Shown: piece after piece, positions 1 to 9,172 of the stretch
How positions within the stretch are numbered: the first letter of the stretch is position 1
How the letters are laid out: each line of letters starts with the position of its first letter
Assembly: GCA_965214615.1 (NCBI GenBank)
Contig: OZ243952.1
Coordinates: 930,001 to 994,000 of the forward strand
Length of the DNA: 64,000 nt
Source: CBDAUN01 sp965214615
Lineage (GTDB): Bacteria > Pseudomonadota > Gammaproteobacteria > Arenicellales > JAJDZL01
Direction: 5' to 3'
Position numbers and translations under genes: made by a program
Notes under the pieces: model-generated
Database searches by the model: none
Seen by the model: only the letters and a program-made list of their open reading frames with translations
What the model was told of the DNA's origin: nothing

Positions 1-1
1 C

Positions 2-1003
2 CACGGCGTTCTCGCATTCCGGGACAATCACGGCATTCGCCCGCTGGTGTGCGGCAAGAAAGAGACCGCAAAGGGCGTCAGCTATGCGTTTACTTCCGAA
101 AGCGTGGCACTGGATGTCCTGGGTTTTGAATTTGAACGCGATGTCGCCCCCGGCGAGGCGATCTACGTCGATAATGACGGACAGGTGCACAGCAAGATCT
201 GCGGCGAGAACCCTGTTTCTTCCCCGTGCATTTTCGAGTATGTCTATCTGGCGCGTCCGGATTCGATGATTGACCGCATATCGGTCTACAAGACCCGAAT
301 GCGAATGGGAGAATGGCTTGGCAGGCGCTATTTGGAGAAGAATCCGAATCATAATATCGACGTCGTGATGCCAATCCCGGACACCAGCCGTGCGGCAGCG
401 CTGCAAATGGCGCATACAATCGGCGTGAAGTACCGCGAAGGCTTTATCAAGAATCGGTACTTTGACCGCACATTCATCATGTCCCAGCAGGCGGAGCGTC
501 GATACTCGGTGCGGCACAAGCTGAACGCGATTGATCTTGAATTTGAAAACAAGAATGTGCTGCTCGTAGATGACTCCATAGTGCGCGGGACTACGGCGCA
601 GCAGATCATTTTCAGAGCGCGGGAGGCCGGCGCCAAATCGGTAACTCTAGCCTCGGCAGCGCCTCCGGTGCGCTATCCGAACGTGTACGGAATCGACATA
701 CCCTGCAATTCAGAGCTTGTCGCAACAGACCGCAGCAACGAAGAAATCTGCAAGAAGATCGGTGCCGATGATTTGCTGTACCAGCAGTTGGACGACCTGG
801 TTGCATCTGTGCGAACCGACAGATCAGAGGTGAAGAACTTTGAAATGTCGGTATTTGACGGTCGCTATGTGACTAACAATGTGTCGCCGGAATATCTGAG
901 CGACCTGAATCGCCGGCGAAGCGACGCCGGTCGGAAGAAAAGCGGCCTGGCCAGGCTGAAGTTCTCATCGGAGCAGGACCAAGCGGCGTCTTTGTCGACC
1001 TAG
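2..1003 (+). CDS. purF: Amidophosphoribosyltransferase, C-terminal part (cut by window edge)
   Basis: PurF makes 5-phosphoribosylamine from PRPP and glutamine, the first step of purine synthesis. The reading frame is open from base 2, so the N-terminal glutaminase part lies outside the window. What remains starts in the conserved FRDNHGIRPLV stretch and includes the phosphoribosyltransferase motif VLLVDDSIVRGTT, which binds PRPP. Length and order fit the PurF C-terminal two thirds. It converges on lpxH, with a small hairpin (arms CCTGCA/TGCAGG, about 1019-1037) between the two genes that could end transcription. The internal GTG at 47 is not a real start. The assignment is secure; only the missing 5' part limits it. 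Confidence 0.97.
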   Translation, partial: HGVLAFRDNHGIRPLVCGKKETAKGVSYAFTSESVALDVLGFEFERDVAPGEAIYVDNDGQVHSKICGENPVSSPCIFEYVYLARPDSMIDRISVYKTRMRMGEWLGRRYLEKNPNHNIDVVMPIPDTSRAAALQMAHTIGVKYREGFIKNRYFDRTFIMSQQAERRYSVRHKLNAIDLEFENKNVLLVDDSIVRGTTAQQIIFRAREAGAKSVTLASAAPPVRYPNVYGIDIPCNSELVATDRSNEEICKKIGADDLLYQQLDDLVASVRTDRSEVKNFEMSVFDGRYVTNNVSPEYLSDLNRRRSDAGRKKSGLARLKFSSEQDQAASLST

Positions 1004-1079
1004 TCAAGTGCGCTGGTGCCTGCATTGCACTTGCAGGAACGGTCCAATCGTCAATAGATGGCGTTGCCGCCGATTTCAA

Positions 1080-1835
1080 TCAAGGATTGACGCTGGCCGC
1101 AAGGACGCTTCCAGGTGTGTGAAGTGAGAATGCGCCATCTGCGCTGACACTGACAACGCCGTCTCGACCGCTGTCCCAATCCCCTAGGACATAGCGCGTT
1201 GCCGCGTTTCCGCGCACTGTGTGCTCGTATACAGCCGGCATGTGGACGTGTCCGTGAATTATGGTTGCAACGCTTTCGCGCTCCATGGCCTTGAGAACAG
1301 CGTGCTGGTTGACATCCATGATGGACATGGATTTTCCAGATTTTCCCGACTCGCTTTGCGCGCGCATCTTCAGCGCCTGGTCTCGCCGCTGTTCTATCGG
1401 CAGCGACAGGAACGATGCCTGCCACTCGTGCGAATTGACCATTTGCCGAAATTGTTGATGGTCTGCATCGTCCGTACATAGGGTGTCGCCGTGCGTGAGC
1501 AGGACTCTGACTCCATGGACATCGACTACGCACGGGTCGGCGATCAGTTCGGCGCCGATCAGACTGACAAACTGATTTCCGATCAGAAAATCGCGGTTTC
1601 CGTGCATGACACGAATTTCAATCCCGCTTTTTGAAATGCCGCTGAGTAATTGCGCAGCTTGCCTGTGCCCGAGCAGATCGATGCCGTCATCGCCGATCCA
1701 GTATTCGAAAAGGTCGCCGAGGATATAGAGCGTGTCGGTATCGTGCTGAATGCCATGCAGATAATCGCCGAACTTTTTCAGGGTCTGCGGGCGCTCGGGA
1801 TCAAGGTGTATGTCGGAAACGAATCGGGTATGCAT
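1080..1835 (-). CDS. lpxH: UDP-2,3-diacylglucosamine diphosphatase
   Basis: LpxH hydrolyses UDP-2,3-diacylglucosamine to lipid X in lipid A synthesis, acting at the inner face of the cytoplasmic membrane. The 251-residue product has the full metallophosphoesterase set: D8-x-H10 in SDIHL, GDLFEYW around residue 41, GNRD at 79-82, a HGD at 115-117 and a late GHVH near 197. Length is typical. It is divergent to cysS and the two 5' ends lie close together, so the promoters are probably shared or overlapping. lpxH next to cysS is a common gammaproteobacterial arrangement. Presence of lpxH indicates a Gram-negative outer membrane. Confidence 0.93.
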   Translation of the reverse strand: MHTRFVSDIHLDPERPQTLKKFGDYLHGIQHDTDTLYILGDLFEYWIGDDGIDLLGHRQAAQLLSGISKSGIEIRVMHGNRDFLIGNQFVSLIGAELIADPCVVDVHGVRVLLTHGDTLCTDDADHQQFRQMVNSHEWQASFLSLPIEQRRDQALKMRAQSESGKSGKSMSIMDVNQHAVLKAMERESVATIIHGHVHMPAVYEHTVRGNAATRYVLGDWDSGRDGVVSVSADGAFSLHTPGSVLAASVNP

Positions 1836-1923
1836 CAGAGAAAATCGAGAGGGGCACAGACCTTATAATATTCGCTTTGCCCGTTTCCGACGAGCCCAAA
1901 TTGTGACACCCCTGCGTCTGATC

Positions 1924-3330
1924 ATGTTGCAACTCTATAACAGCCTAACCAACCAAAAAGAGCCCTTTGTTCCGATTCGTGAGCAGCAAATCGGGATTTA
2001 CGTATGCGGAATGACGGTCTACGACTACTGCCATTTGGGGCATGCGCGGGTGATGGTTGCTTTCGATACGGCAGTGCGCTACTTTCGGCGCCGGGGCTAC
2101 AAGGTCACCTATGTCCGCAATATCACGGATATCGACGACAAGATCATTGCGCGGGCCAATGAACTGGGGGAGTCGATCTGGAAGCTGACTGATCGTTTCA
2201 TCGGCTACATGAATGAAGACCTGGCGCTGCTTGGCATCGAGTCTCCGGATCATGAGCCTAGGGCGACGGAATTTATCGAACCGATCATAGACATGATTTC
2301 AACGCTTATCGAACGCGGCTATGCCTATTCGACTCAAAATGGCGATGTCTATTACCGATGCCGCGCGTTCGCCGGCTACGGCCAGCTATCGGGCAAGAAC
2401 CCCGATGAGCTTCGTGCAGGCACGCGTGTGAAAGTTGACGAATCAAAGGAGGATCCGCTTGATTTTGCGCTGTGGAAGTCGGCAAAACAGGGAGAGCCGT
2501 GGTGGGATTCGCCCTGGGGCCGCGGCCGTCCCGGCTGGCACATCGAGTGCTCGGCAATGTCCACTTGCCTGCTGGGCAATCATTTTGATATTCATGCCGG
2601 CGGCATGGATCTTCTTTTTCCTCATCACGAAAACGAAATTGCGCAATCGGTTGGCGCCACAGGCGAGCCGTTTGCCAATGTCTGGATGCACAACGGACAT
2701 CTTCAAATCGATACGGAAAAGATGTCCAAGTCGCTGAATAACTTTCAGACCATCAGGGAAGTACTCGACAAGGATTCGAATCGCCGGCGAATGGGCGTGA
2801 TACTGCGTTTCCTATTGCTCCTAAGCCACTACCGAAGTCCACTCAATTACAGCGACGACAGCCTGGACAATGCAAGGCTTGCGCTAAGGCGGATCTTTTC
2901 GTCGCTCGACAAGGCGCACCAGCTTGAGGTCGGCGACAATGGCACCGACGATTCGCTGATCGAACGTTTTTACGCGGCGATGGACGATGATCTTAATACG
3001 CCGGATGCGGTTGCTGTCCTATTTGACAGCGTCCGCGGCCTCAATCGGGCTGTTGAAAACGATGACCGGCCCGAAATCGGCAGGCTACGCGGTACGGTTG
3101 AGGAACTTGCCGGCGCCCTGGGTCTGCTGCAGATTTCGCCGGCTGAATTTCTCGGCAGTTCGGATATGGAGCACGCGCGTGACCAGATTGACGATCTGAT
3201 TGCTGCCCGCAGCCAGGCGCGCAAGGAAAGGAACTGGGCGCAGGCGGACCGCATTCGCGACGAACTGGCCGGACTTGGAATCGATATTGAGGACCGTGCC
3301 GACGGCACCACGGCGTGGAGGCGTCGGTAG
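1924..3330 (+). CDS. cysS: Cysteine--tRNA ligase
   Basis: CysRS charges tRNA-Cys with cysteine. I choose the ATG at 1924 because the protein then begins MLQLYNSLTNQKEPF, the normal class I CysRS N-terminus; a frame open to 1810 would add an unrelated extension overlapping lpxH. It gives 468 residues, the usual length. The zinc ligand C28 precedes the HLGH form of the HIGH signature at 37-40. WHIECS and HHENE follow, and the KMSKS loop is at about 266-270. The C-terminal helical anticodon-binding domain is complete. Apparently monocistronic, divergent from lpxH. Confidence 0.97.
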   Translation: MLQLYNSLTNQKEPFVPIREQQIGIYVCGMTVYDYCHLGHARVMVAFDTAVRYFRRRGYKVTYVRNITDIDDKIIARANELGESIWKLTDRFIGYMNEDLALLGIESPDHEPRATEFIEPIIDMISTLIERGYAYSTQNGDVYYRCRAFAGYGQLSGKNPDELRAGTRVKVDESKEDPLDFALWKSAKQGEPWWDSPWGRGRPGWHIECSAMSTCLLGNHFDIHAGGMDLLFPHHENEIAQSVGATGEPFANVWMHNGHLQIDTEKMSKSLNNFQTIREVLDKDSNRRRMGVILRFLLLLSHYRSPLNYSDDSLDNARLALRRIFSSLDKAHQLEVGDNGTDDSLIERFYAAMDDDLNTPDAVAVLFDSVRGLNRAVENDDRPEIGRLRGTVEELAGALGLLQISPAEFLGSSDMEHARDQIDDLIAARSQARKERNWAQADRIRDELAGLGIDIEDRADGTTAWRRR

Positions 3331-3447
3331 GACAGACTTGCAATCTGATTCGGAGCGAACACTGCCTGATGGTTTCTGTCAGCGACGGTTCATGTGAATC
3401 GTTGTGAAACCGGGCACGCGCATTGTTAAGGCGATAGGAAGTAATTC

Positions 3448-3984
3448 ATGAAATCAGTGGCTACTTTGTTCACATGGTCGGTCGGCGCCTGCCTGCTCGC
3501 CATGGTTGCGATGCCGGCATTGGCGCAGCACAGTCACGACAAGCAATCACATTCCTATTCCCGGGGATCCGAAGTGCCGAGCCTGACCGACGAGGAGGTG
3601 CGGACACTGCGTCAAGGCGACGGGATGGGGCTTGCCAGAGCGGCTGAGCTCAATCACTTTCCTGGACCGAGGCACTTACTCGATCTAGCGCCCGAACTCG
3701 GCCTCAGTGACGATCAGACGATGCGAATCCGGGCGATTTATGACAGGATGAAGTCGCAGGCGGTGAGCAAGGGCGAGGACATCATCAAGGCCGAGAGTCA
3801 TCTTGCGGATCTGTTTGCATCCGGTGAACCCTCGGTCGGGGAGATGACGCGGGTAGCCGGACATCTGGGAACTATACGCGGTCAGCTTCAGGCAATTCAC
3901 CTGCGCGCGCATATTGAGGCTGCCCGCGAGTTGTCAGCCGGACAGATTAGGGAGTATGACAGGCTGCGAGGGTACCTGAACTGA
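3448..3984 (+). CDS. Secreted Spy/CpxP-like or metal-sensor-like helical protein
   Basis: A 178-residue protein with a clear signal peptide (hydrophobic stretch about 9-24, cleavage after ALA). The mature part is histidine-rich at its start (QHSHDKQSHSH-like) and then mostly helical. A segment PELGLSDDQTMRIRAIYDRM recalls the LTxxQ repeats of the Spy/CpxP/ZraP periplasmic family, which act as chaperones or metal-responsive regulators. The similarity is of pattern only, so the function is inferred. A good ribosome site (AGGAAG) sits 8 bases before the ATG. No metal-sensing two-component system is next to it. Confidence 0.7.
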   Translation: MKSVATLFTWSVGACLLAMVAMPALAQHSHDKQSHSYSRGSEVPSLTDEEVRTLRQGDGMGLARAAELNHFPGPRHLLDLAPELGLSDDQTMRIRAIYDRMKSQAVSKGEDIIKAESHLADLFASGEPSVGEMTRVAGHLGTIRGQLQAIHLRAHIEAARELSAGQIREYDRLRGYLN

Positions 3985-4770
3985 CTGGGGCGGAGATGCG
4001 TCAGAGCCAGGTCCGTGCGGGAAAACGGAACCCTGCGGACTGAAATCTAGCTGGTGAGGAACGCTTTGCGTGTCAAACGCGGCGAGATCCGCTACGTTCA
4101 GCGCTTGCCTTTGTCAGGCAGTTCCTATTTCCAGATGGCAACTCTGGAATTTGGCACCTCTATCGTCGGTCGGAAGGTGCCGAGCGGTATGCCTCCGCTC
4201 GAAATTGCAATTTGTATTGACGATAACGCCGGGTTCGAATCACGGAACAAAGTGCAAGACATTGGCCAGCAGTTCCTTTCCCGGGCGGCCTTGTGCAGCC
4301 GCCTCCCATCCTGCGAAATCCGGCCTGCTTCGAACCTGCTCTGGTTCACGTCTTGTTGGAAAAGATTGACGATGCCCGCTTCGGTCAAGGCGCACTTGAG
4401 CCATTCCTTCGTGGAATTGTTCAGACAGGTAATCTGCCGAGACAGCAGACCGATAGCGTCGGCACGACTCAGTGCTGCGATCGCCTCCGACGCGAGAATT
4501 CGATTGTCGAACGGATTGAACATGGAGATTGCTCACAATTCAATTGGCATCCAATCCAATTGGTTTGGACAACCGTAAATTTATCCGAAGGAACAAGAGT
4601 TGAAAAGGTTACTGCATTTCCAACGGGAAACGATCCTGAACGTGGCGATTTTGGAATCTTCGGAGAATGAACTTGAATTCAAACGGCAGAGACTGCAGAC
4701 GGCGGAGGAGATTCGTGCGTTCCTGTTTGAATCGACCCCGCCAATTGGCCGTTTTACGCCCTGGCCTGGC
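3985..4770. other. Stretch without a confident gene
   Basis: Several overlapping open frames occur on both strands, none with a recognisable family or a good ribosome site. The best is a 132-codon minus-strand frame at 4125-4523 (starting MFNPFDNRIL), which could be a hypothetical or decayed gene. I do not call it. Confidence 0.4.
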
Positions 4771-4773
4771 GGT

Positions 4774-4802
4774 CAAAAAAATACGCCCCTTGCGGGGCGT
4801 AT
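4774..4802 (-). terminator. Rho-independent terminator, minus strand
   Basis: Perfect 9-bp stem (ATACGCCCC paired with GGGGCGTAT, loop of four) followed on the minus strand by seven T. It terminates the DsrE-like gene transcript and/or the candidate small RNA. Confidence 0.9.
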
Positions 4803-4889
4803 AAGCCAGTGCCTAAGCACTGGCGGGGGTTGGGTCTGTTATGGAACCGGCAACACTGACGCTTAATTTGTCTATTCTCCCAGTTCCGA
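4774..4889 (-). ncRNA. Candidate small RNA ending in a strong terminator
   Basis: On the minus strand a perfect -10 box TATAAT (4897-4902) is followed by about 115 bases with no good reading frame. Next come two perfect hairpins: stem GCCAGTGC with loop of four (4805-4824), then a 9-bp stem ATACGCCCC/GGGGCGTAT (4781-4802) followed by seven T. Just before the hairpins the transcript would carry an unpaired C-rich stretch CCCAACCCCCGCC, typical of base-pairing regulatory RNAs. No convincing -35 box is visible. It could instead be the 3' UTR of the DsrE-like gene, whose stop is 240 bases upstream. The terminator is certain; an independent RNA is inference. Confidence 0.45.
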
Positions 4890-5041
4890 TTGGGACATTA
4901 TAAATGACAATCAGGCACAGCGTGCGCCTAATTTCCACATTTTCGTTTCACAATGCACCGCAAGCGTCAGCTAGGCTCGCATGTTCGCGGTTTGCTGCGC
5001 GTTGCATTCGGCATAAATTTCTAAAGATCAATCTGCCAAGC

Positions 5042-5527
5042 TCAAGGCTTAATGTAAGAGTAGCCCAGCGCCTGCAATTTAGCCACCTCGGCTACGCCGC
5101 TTGGCACAATGTCGCCTTCAGAGACATCGTACAGGTCTACCCCGTAGTCGACTTTGCGGCCCCTGAGGGTGTTGGCGCACACGCGAAATGCTACGCCTTG
5201 ATCCTTGAGCGTAGATATCTTGGCGGTCAGTTCCTCGGTGGCGTTGGCGTGCTTGAATTTGCCCAGTTTTTCTAACGATGCCGGTTCAAGCAGCAGTGCA
5301 AGTCCATTTCCATGCAGCACAACCTTAAGATCAAGCTTGTCGGCACCTACCGCATTGATGTGATTCTGTATATTCCTGAGTGCTCCGGCATGAGCCTTCG
5401 GATTGTCATAATTGATGTGGTAGACAACCTTTTGCTTTTCGTATCCTGAATCAGCGGCCATGCCAGGAGCAATCCAAACCAAACTGGCGATTGCCGCTGC
5501 GACGGCAACTTTGAAAATCTTACTCAT
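5042..5527 (-). CDS. Secreted DsrE/DsrF-like family protein
   Basis: A 161-residue protein with a signal peptide (hydrophobic core about 6-22, cleavage after GMAA). The mature part matches the periplasmic DsrE/DsrF-like fold: KVVYHINYDNP at its start, a NIQNHINAVG helix, LKVVLHGNGLALL, then a cysteine in FRVCANTLRG and a C-terminal VAKLQALGYSYIKP. Cytoplasmic DsrE relatives carry sulfur in sulfur oxidation; the secreted branch is of unknown role, often found in sulfur or cytochrome loci. Here it stands alone between cysS and ilvB, with a strong terminator downstream. The single conserved Cys could bind sulfur, but this is not shown. Confidence 0.8.
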   Translation of the reverse strand: MSKIFKVAVAAAIASLVWIAPGMAADSGYEKQKVVYHINYDNPKAHAGALRNIQNHINAVGADKLDLKVVLHGNGLALLLEPASLEKLGKFKHANATEELTAKISTLKDQGVAFRVCANTLRGRKVDYGVDLYDVSEGDIVPSGVAEVAKLQALGYSYIKP

Positions 5528-5772
5528 ACTGCACCTCTATCAAGTGTTGATCAAGAATGCTGTCAATTATAGTGCCTTATCCTTATCGTCCGCACTGATT
5601 GACTGCAGGCCAATCGTCCCTGATCCGTATGCTTCGCAAAAGCGACGATCCGCCTGGATTTGCGATTGACGGATTCGTGATAGATGGCACTGTCGGAGAC
5701 TATCGTATTTTCGTGATCCTGCGAACGTCAATTCACCCGGTCTGATTGCGCGAAATCAACGAACGCATTTAT

Positions 5773-5802
5773 TTGCGCTTGGTTCGCGACAATCAATATA
5801 AT
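5773..5802 (+). promoter_or_regulatory. Likely ilvBHC promoter
   Basis: A perfect TATAAT at 5797-5802 lies 18 bases after a weak TTGCGC (5773-5778). Transcription would start near 5809, giving a leader of about 55 bases before ilvB, whose ribosome site is GAGGT. An imperfect hairpin (CGCGAA/TTCGCG, about 5749-5788) overlaps the -35 region and could be an operator. Confidence 0.5.
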
Positions 5803-5863
5803 TTGGTGTTTATCCCGCAGTTGCTCGGAATCTGTATTCAACGGTAGAGTTTGAGGTAAGCAA

Positions 5864-7594
5864 ATGGAACTGACAGGGGCGGACATTCTAGTCCGAAGTC
5901 TTCGCGACGAAGGTGTGAAATACATCTTCGGTTACCCCGGCGGAGCTGCGCTACACATTTATGATGCGCTTTACAAGCAGGACGATGTTCGGCATATTCT
6001 TGTTCGTCATGAGCAGGGCGCGACCCATGCTGCCGACGGATACGCCAGAGTGACAGGCGAAGCAGGCGTTGTACTGGTCACTTCGGGTCCTGGAGTAACC
6101 AACACCATCACCGGTATCGCGACGGCGCACATGGACTCAATTCCCATGGTCGTCATATCCGGGCAGGTGGCAACCCATCTCATCGGCGACGATGCGTTTC
6201 AGGAAGTGGATGCACTGGGCGTGAGCCGCCCGTGCGTCAAGCACAGTTTTCTTGTCACCGACGTTCGCGATCTTGCCACCACGATCAAAAAGGCGTTCTA
6301 TATCGCCAGTACCGGACGCCCGGGACCGGTCGTTGTCGACGTGCCCAAGGACGTCACGGCGCAAAAGACCGAGTACATCTATCCGAAAACGATCTCGATG
6401 CGTTCGTACAACCCTACGATCAAAGGCCATCCTCGCCAGATTAAGAATGCGGCCGAGTTGCTGCTCAAGGCGCAGCGCCCAATCATCTACACAGGCGGCG
6501 GGGTTGTAATATCCGGTGCCGAAAACGAACTTCGCGAGCTTGTCCAATTGTTGAAGTATCCGTGTACCAACACCCTGATGGGCCTGGGATCCTACCCGGC
6601 GAACGATAATCTTTTCATCGGCATGCTGGGCATGCACGGTACCTACGAAGCCAATATGGCAATGCATGACTGCGATGTCATGCTGGCGGTCGGCGCGCGG
6701 TTCGATGACCGCATTACCGGCGATCTGGCAAAGTTTGCGCCGTATGCAAAAATCATTCACGTAGATATCGATCCGGCATCCATCGGCAAGAATGTCGAAG
6801 TGGAGGTGCCGATAGTGGGCGATGCAAAGCACGTTCTTGCAGATCTGATCAAGGCGGTCGCAAGCTCCTCTATCAAGCTCGAGGAATCTCGCATCGCGGC
6901 ATGGTGGAAGCAGATTGAAGCGTGGCGCTCCCTGGACTCTCTGTCCTACGACCGAGAAAGCGAATTGATTAAGCCGCAGTATGTGCTGGAAAAGCTCTAC
7001 GAAGTGACCGGGGGCGATGCATTTGTCACCTCCGATGTCGGACAGCACCAGATGTGGGCTGCGCAACACTACCGATTCGAAAAAACGCGCCGCTGGGTCA
7101 ATTCCGGAGGACTCGGCACGATGGGCTTCGGATTACCGGCGGCAATGGGCGTTCAGCTGGCATTTCCCGACGCCACTGTCGCGTGCGTGACCGGAGAGGC
7201 GAGCATTATCATGTGCATTCAGGAACTTTCCACGTGCAAGCAGTACAGCCTGCCGATCAAGGTTATCAATTTGAACAATCGCTACATGGGCATGGTTCGC
7301 CAGTGGCAGGAATTCTTCTACGATCGCAGGTATTCGCATTCCTACATGGATGCGCTTCCGAATTTTGTCGACCTTGCCGCCAGTTTCGGCCATGTGGGCA
7401 TGAAGATTGAAAAGCCGGGTGATGTCGAAGGCGCCTTGATCGAAGCGATGAACCTGAAAAGCGATCTTGTGTTCATGGACTTCATCACCGATCAAAGCGA
7501 AAACGTCTATCCGATGATTGCTGCTGGCAGCGGACACAATGAAATGCATCTGAGTCCCAACGGCAGTGCACCGATGGAAAGGGAGTTGGCATAA
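5864..7594 (+). CDS. ilvB: Acetolactate synthase, large catalytic subunit
   Basis: Condenses two pyruvates (or pyruvate with 2-oxobutyrate) using thiamine diphosphate, the first common step of valine, leucine and isoleucine synthesis. The 576-residue product has the IFGYPGGA N-terminus, the catalytic glutamate E50 in RHEQGATHAADGYA, a central FAD-binding domain, and a C-terminal ThDP motif GEAS...NLNNRYMGMVRQWQ. It is the first gene of ilvB-ilvH-ilvC-psd; ilvH starts on the very next base after its stop. The names ilvB, ilvI and ilvG are interchangeable for this enzyme here. Confidence 0.96.
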   Translation: MELTGADILVRSLRDEGVKYIFGYPGGAALHIYDALYKQDDVRHILVRHEQGATHAADGYARVTGEAGVVLVTSGPGVTNTITGIATAHMDSIPMVVISGQVATHLIGDDAFQEVDALGVSRPCVKHSFLVTDVRDLATTIKKAFYIASTGRPGPVVVDVPKDVTAQKTEYIYPKTISMRSYNPTIKGHPRQIKNAAELLLKAQRPIIYTGGGVVISGAENELRELVQLLKYPCTNTLMGLGSYPANDNLFIGMLGMHGTYEANMAMHDCDVMLAVGARFDDRITGDLAKFAPYAKIIHVDIDPASIGKNVEVEVPIVGDAKHVLADLIKAVASSSIKLEESRIAAWWKQIEAWRSLDSLSYDRESELIKPQYVLEKLYEVTGGDAFVTSDVGQHQMWAAQHYRFEKTRRWVNSGGLGTMGFGLPAAMGVQLAFPDATVACVTGEASIIMCIQELSTCKQYSLPIKVINLNNRYMGMVRQWQEFFYDRRYSHSYMDALPNFVDLAASFGHVGMKIEKPGDVEGALIEAMNLKSDLVFMDFITDQSENVYPMIAAGSGHNEMHLSPNGSAPMERELA

Positions 7595-8158
7595 GTGGAA
7601 GAGAGCAACAAACCCGACCGCCACATTATTTCTGTTCTGCTGGAAAACGAGGCCGGCGCCCTAGCGAGGGTGTCTAGCCTGTTTTCGGCGCGCGGCTACA
7701 ATATCGAAACCCTTACAGTTGCGCCCACAGACGACCCAACGCTTTCGCGGATGACAATAGTAACCTACGGGCCCGATAGCGTGATCGAGCAGATTACCAA
7801 GCAGCTCAACAAGCTGGTCGATGTCTACAAGCTGATGGAATTGACCAAGTGCGAACGGTATGTCGAACGCGAGGTCATGCTGGTCAAGGTGAACGCGACC
7901 GGTCCGGCTTGCAACGATGTGCTGCGATTGGCGGAAATCTACAAGGGTCGCGTGATTGATGTGGCCGATTCGCTGTACACCATCGAGATTACCGGCAAAG
8001 GACAGAAGCTGGACGCGTTTCTCGATTCTTTAAATATGGCAAAAATTCTGGAAGTTGTCAGATCAGGAGTCACAGGCATCGCAAGAGGCGACACGGCGCT
8101 TACGGCTTCGAGTTCGAGACGATCAAAATCAACCAAGCAAAATCAGGATAAAAAATGA
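7595..8158 (+). CDS. ilvH: Acetolactate synthase, small regulatory subunit
   Basis: Binds valine and stimulates the large subunit. The 187-residue protein begins with a GTG directly after the ilvB stop and carries an N-terminal ACT domain (HIISVLLENEAGALARVSSLFSARGYNIETL style) at about 7-80, followed by the typical C-terminal domain with EVMLVKV and a second ligand-binding fold. Zero spacing to ilvB and an ATGA overlap with ilvC point to translational coupling. The last 20 residues are Ser/Lys-rich and slightly longer than usual. Confidence 0.95.
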   Translation: MEESNKPDRHIISVLLENEAGALARVSSLFSARGYNIETLTVAPTDDPTLSRMTIVTYGPDSVIEQITKQLNKLVDVYKLMELTKCERYVEREVMLVKVNATGPACNDVLRLAEIYKGRVIDVADSLYTIEITGKGQKLDAFLDSLNMAKILEVVRSGVTGIARGDTALTASSSRRSKSTKQNQDKK

Positions 8159-9171
8159 AAGTTTATTACGACAGCGATGCTGACCAGGGCTTGATACGCA
8201 GCAAGCGCGTGGCCATCATCGGATTTGGATCCCAGGGACATGCTCATGCGGGCAATCTGCAAGACAGCGGCATTGATGTCGTGGTGGGCCTTCGAGAAGG
8301 CTCATCTTCATTCGTCAAGGCGAGAAACGCCGGCATCGCCGCTTCAAGCGTGCCGGACGCTGTGGCCAGTGCTGATGTTGTGATGATTCTGGTGCCGGAT
8401 GAGTTGGCTTCCGGTCTTTATGAATCTGAAATCGCGCCGAACCTGAAGTCCGGCGCAGCGATTGCATTTGCCCACGGCTTCAACATCCACTTTGGCTTCG
8501 TGACACCGGCCGACGATATCAACACGTTCATGGTCGCGCCCAAAGGTCCAGGACACCTGGTGCGTTCCACCTACGTCGACGGCGGCGGCGTGCCATGCCT
8601 GATTGCCATCCACCAGGATCCCTCGGGGTCAACGCGCGATATTGCGCTGTCCTATGCCTCGGCGATTGGCGGCGGCAGAGCGGGTGTGATCGAGACATCA
8701 TTTCGCGAAGAGACTGAAACAGATCTTTTCGGAGAGCAGACTGTGCTTTGCGGCGGCGTGACATCGCTGATCGAAGCGGGCTACGATACGCTGGTCGAAG
8801 CGGGCTATGCGCCTGAGATGGCCTACTTCGAATGCCTGCATGAACTCAAGCTGATCGTCGATCTGATTTACGAGGGCGGCATCCAGAACATGCGCTATTC
8901 AGTCTCGAATACCGCTGAATTCGGAGATTTGACCCGCGGTCCCCGAATCGTTGACGATCGAACCCGCCAGGAAATGCGCCGCATACTGTCTGAAATTCAA
9001 TCCGGACAGTTTGCAAAGGAGTGGATGGATGAAAATGCTCAAGGATGCGCCAAGTTCAATGAACTTCGCAAGAAATCCGCGGGAAGGGGCATCGAGGAGG
9101 TCGGCTCCACCTTGCGCGGCATGATGCCGTGGATTGCAGCTGGCCGGCTTGTCGACCGCGACGTGAACTGA
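8155..9171 (+). CDS. ilvC: Ketol-acid reductoisomerase (class I)
   Basis: Converts acetolactate to dihydroxyisovalerate with NADPH and Mg2+. The 338-residue length marks the short class I form. The N-terminal Rossmann motif GFGSQGH is at 23-29. The metal and substrate residues lie in the C-terminal knotted domain (EETETDLFGEQ, then CLHELKLIVDLIYEGG and YSVSNTAE). It overlaps ilvH by four bases (ATGA) and is followed after one base by psd. Confidence 0.97.
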   Translation: MKVYYDSDADQGLIRSKRVAIIGFGSQGHAHAGNLQDSGIDVVVGLREGSSSFVKARNAGIAASSVPDAVASADVVMILVPDELASGLYESEIAPNLKSGAAIAFAHGFNIHFGFVTPADDINTFMVAPKGPGHLVRSTYVDGGGVPCLIAIHQDPSGSTRDIALSYASAIGGGRAGVIETSFREETETDLFGEQTVLCGGVTSLIEAGYDTLVEAGYAPEMAYFECLHELKLIVDLIYEGGIQNMRYSVSNTAEFGDLTRGPRIVDDRTRQEMRRILSEIQSGQFAKEWMDENAQGCAKFNELRKKSAGRGIEEVGSTLRGMMPWIAAGRLVDRDVN

Positions 9172-9172
9172 T

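Noticed and set aside
4054..4578. Overlapping plus-strand frames of up to 174 codons
   Set aside because: No ribosome site, poor composition, no family; mutually overlapping in several frames.
5629..5745. 38-codon frame rich in Ile and Val upstream of ilvB, possible attenuator leader peptide
   Set aside because: Ile, Val and Leu codons are scattered rather than in a run, there is no ribosome site, and the best ilvB promoter (TATAAT at 5797) lies downstream of it.
6137..7069. 310-codon frame antisense to ilvB
   Set aside because: A long shadow of the ilvB codon pattern; no start signals and ilvB itself is certain.
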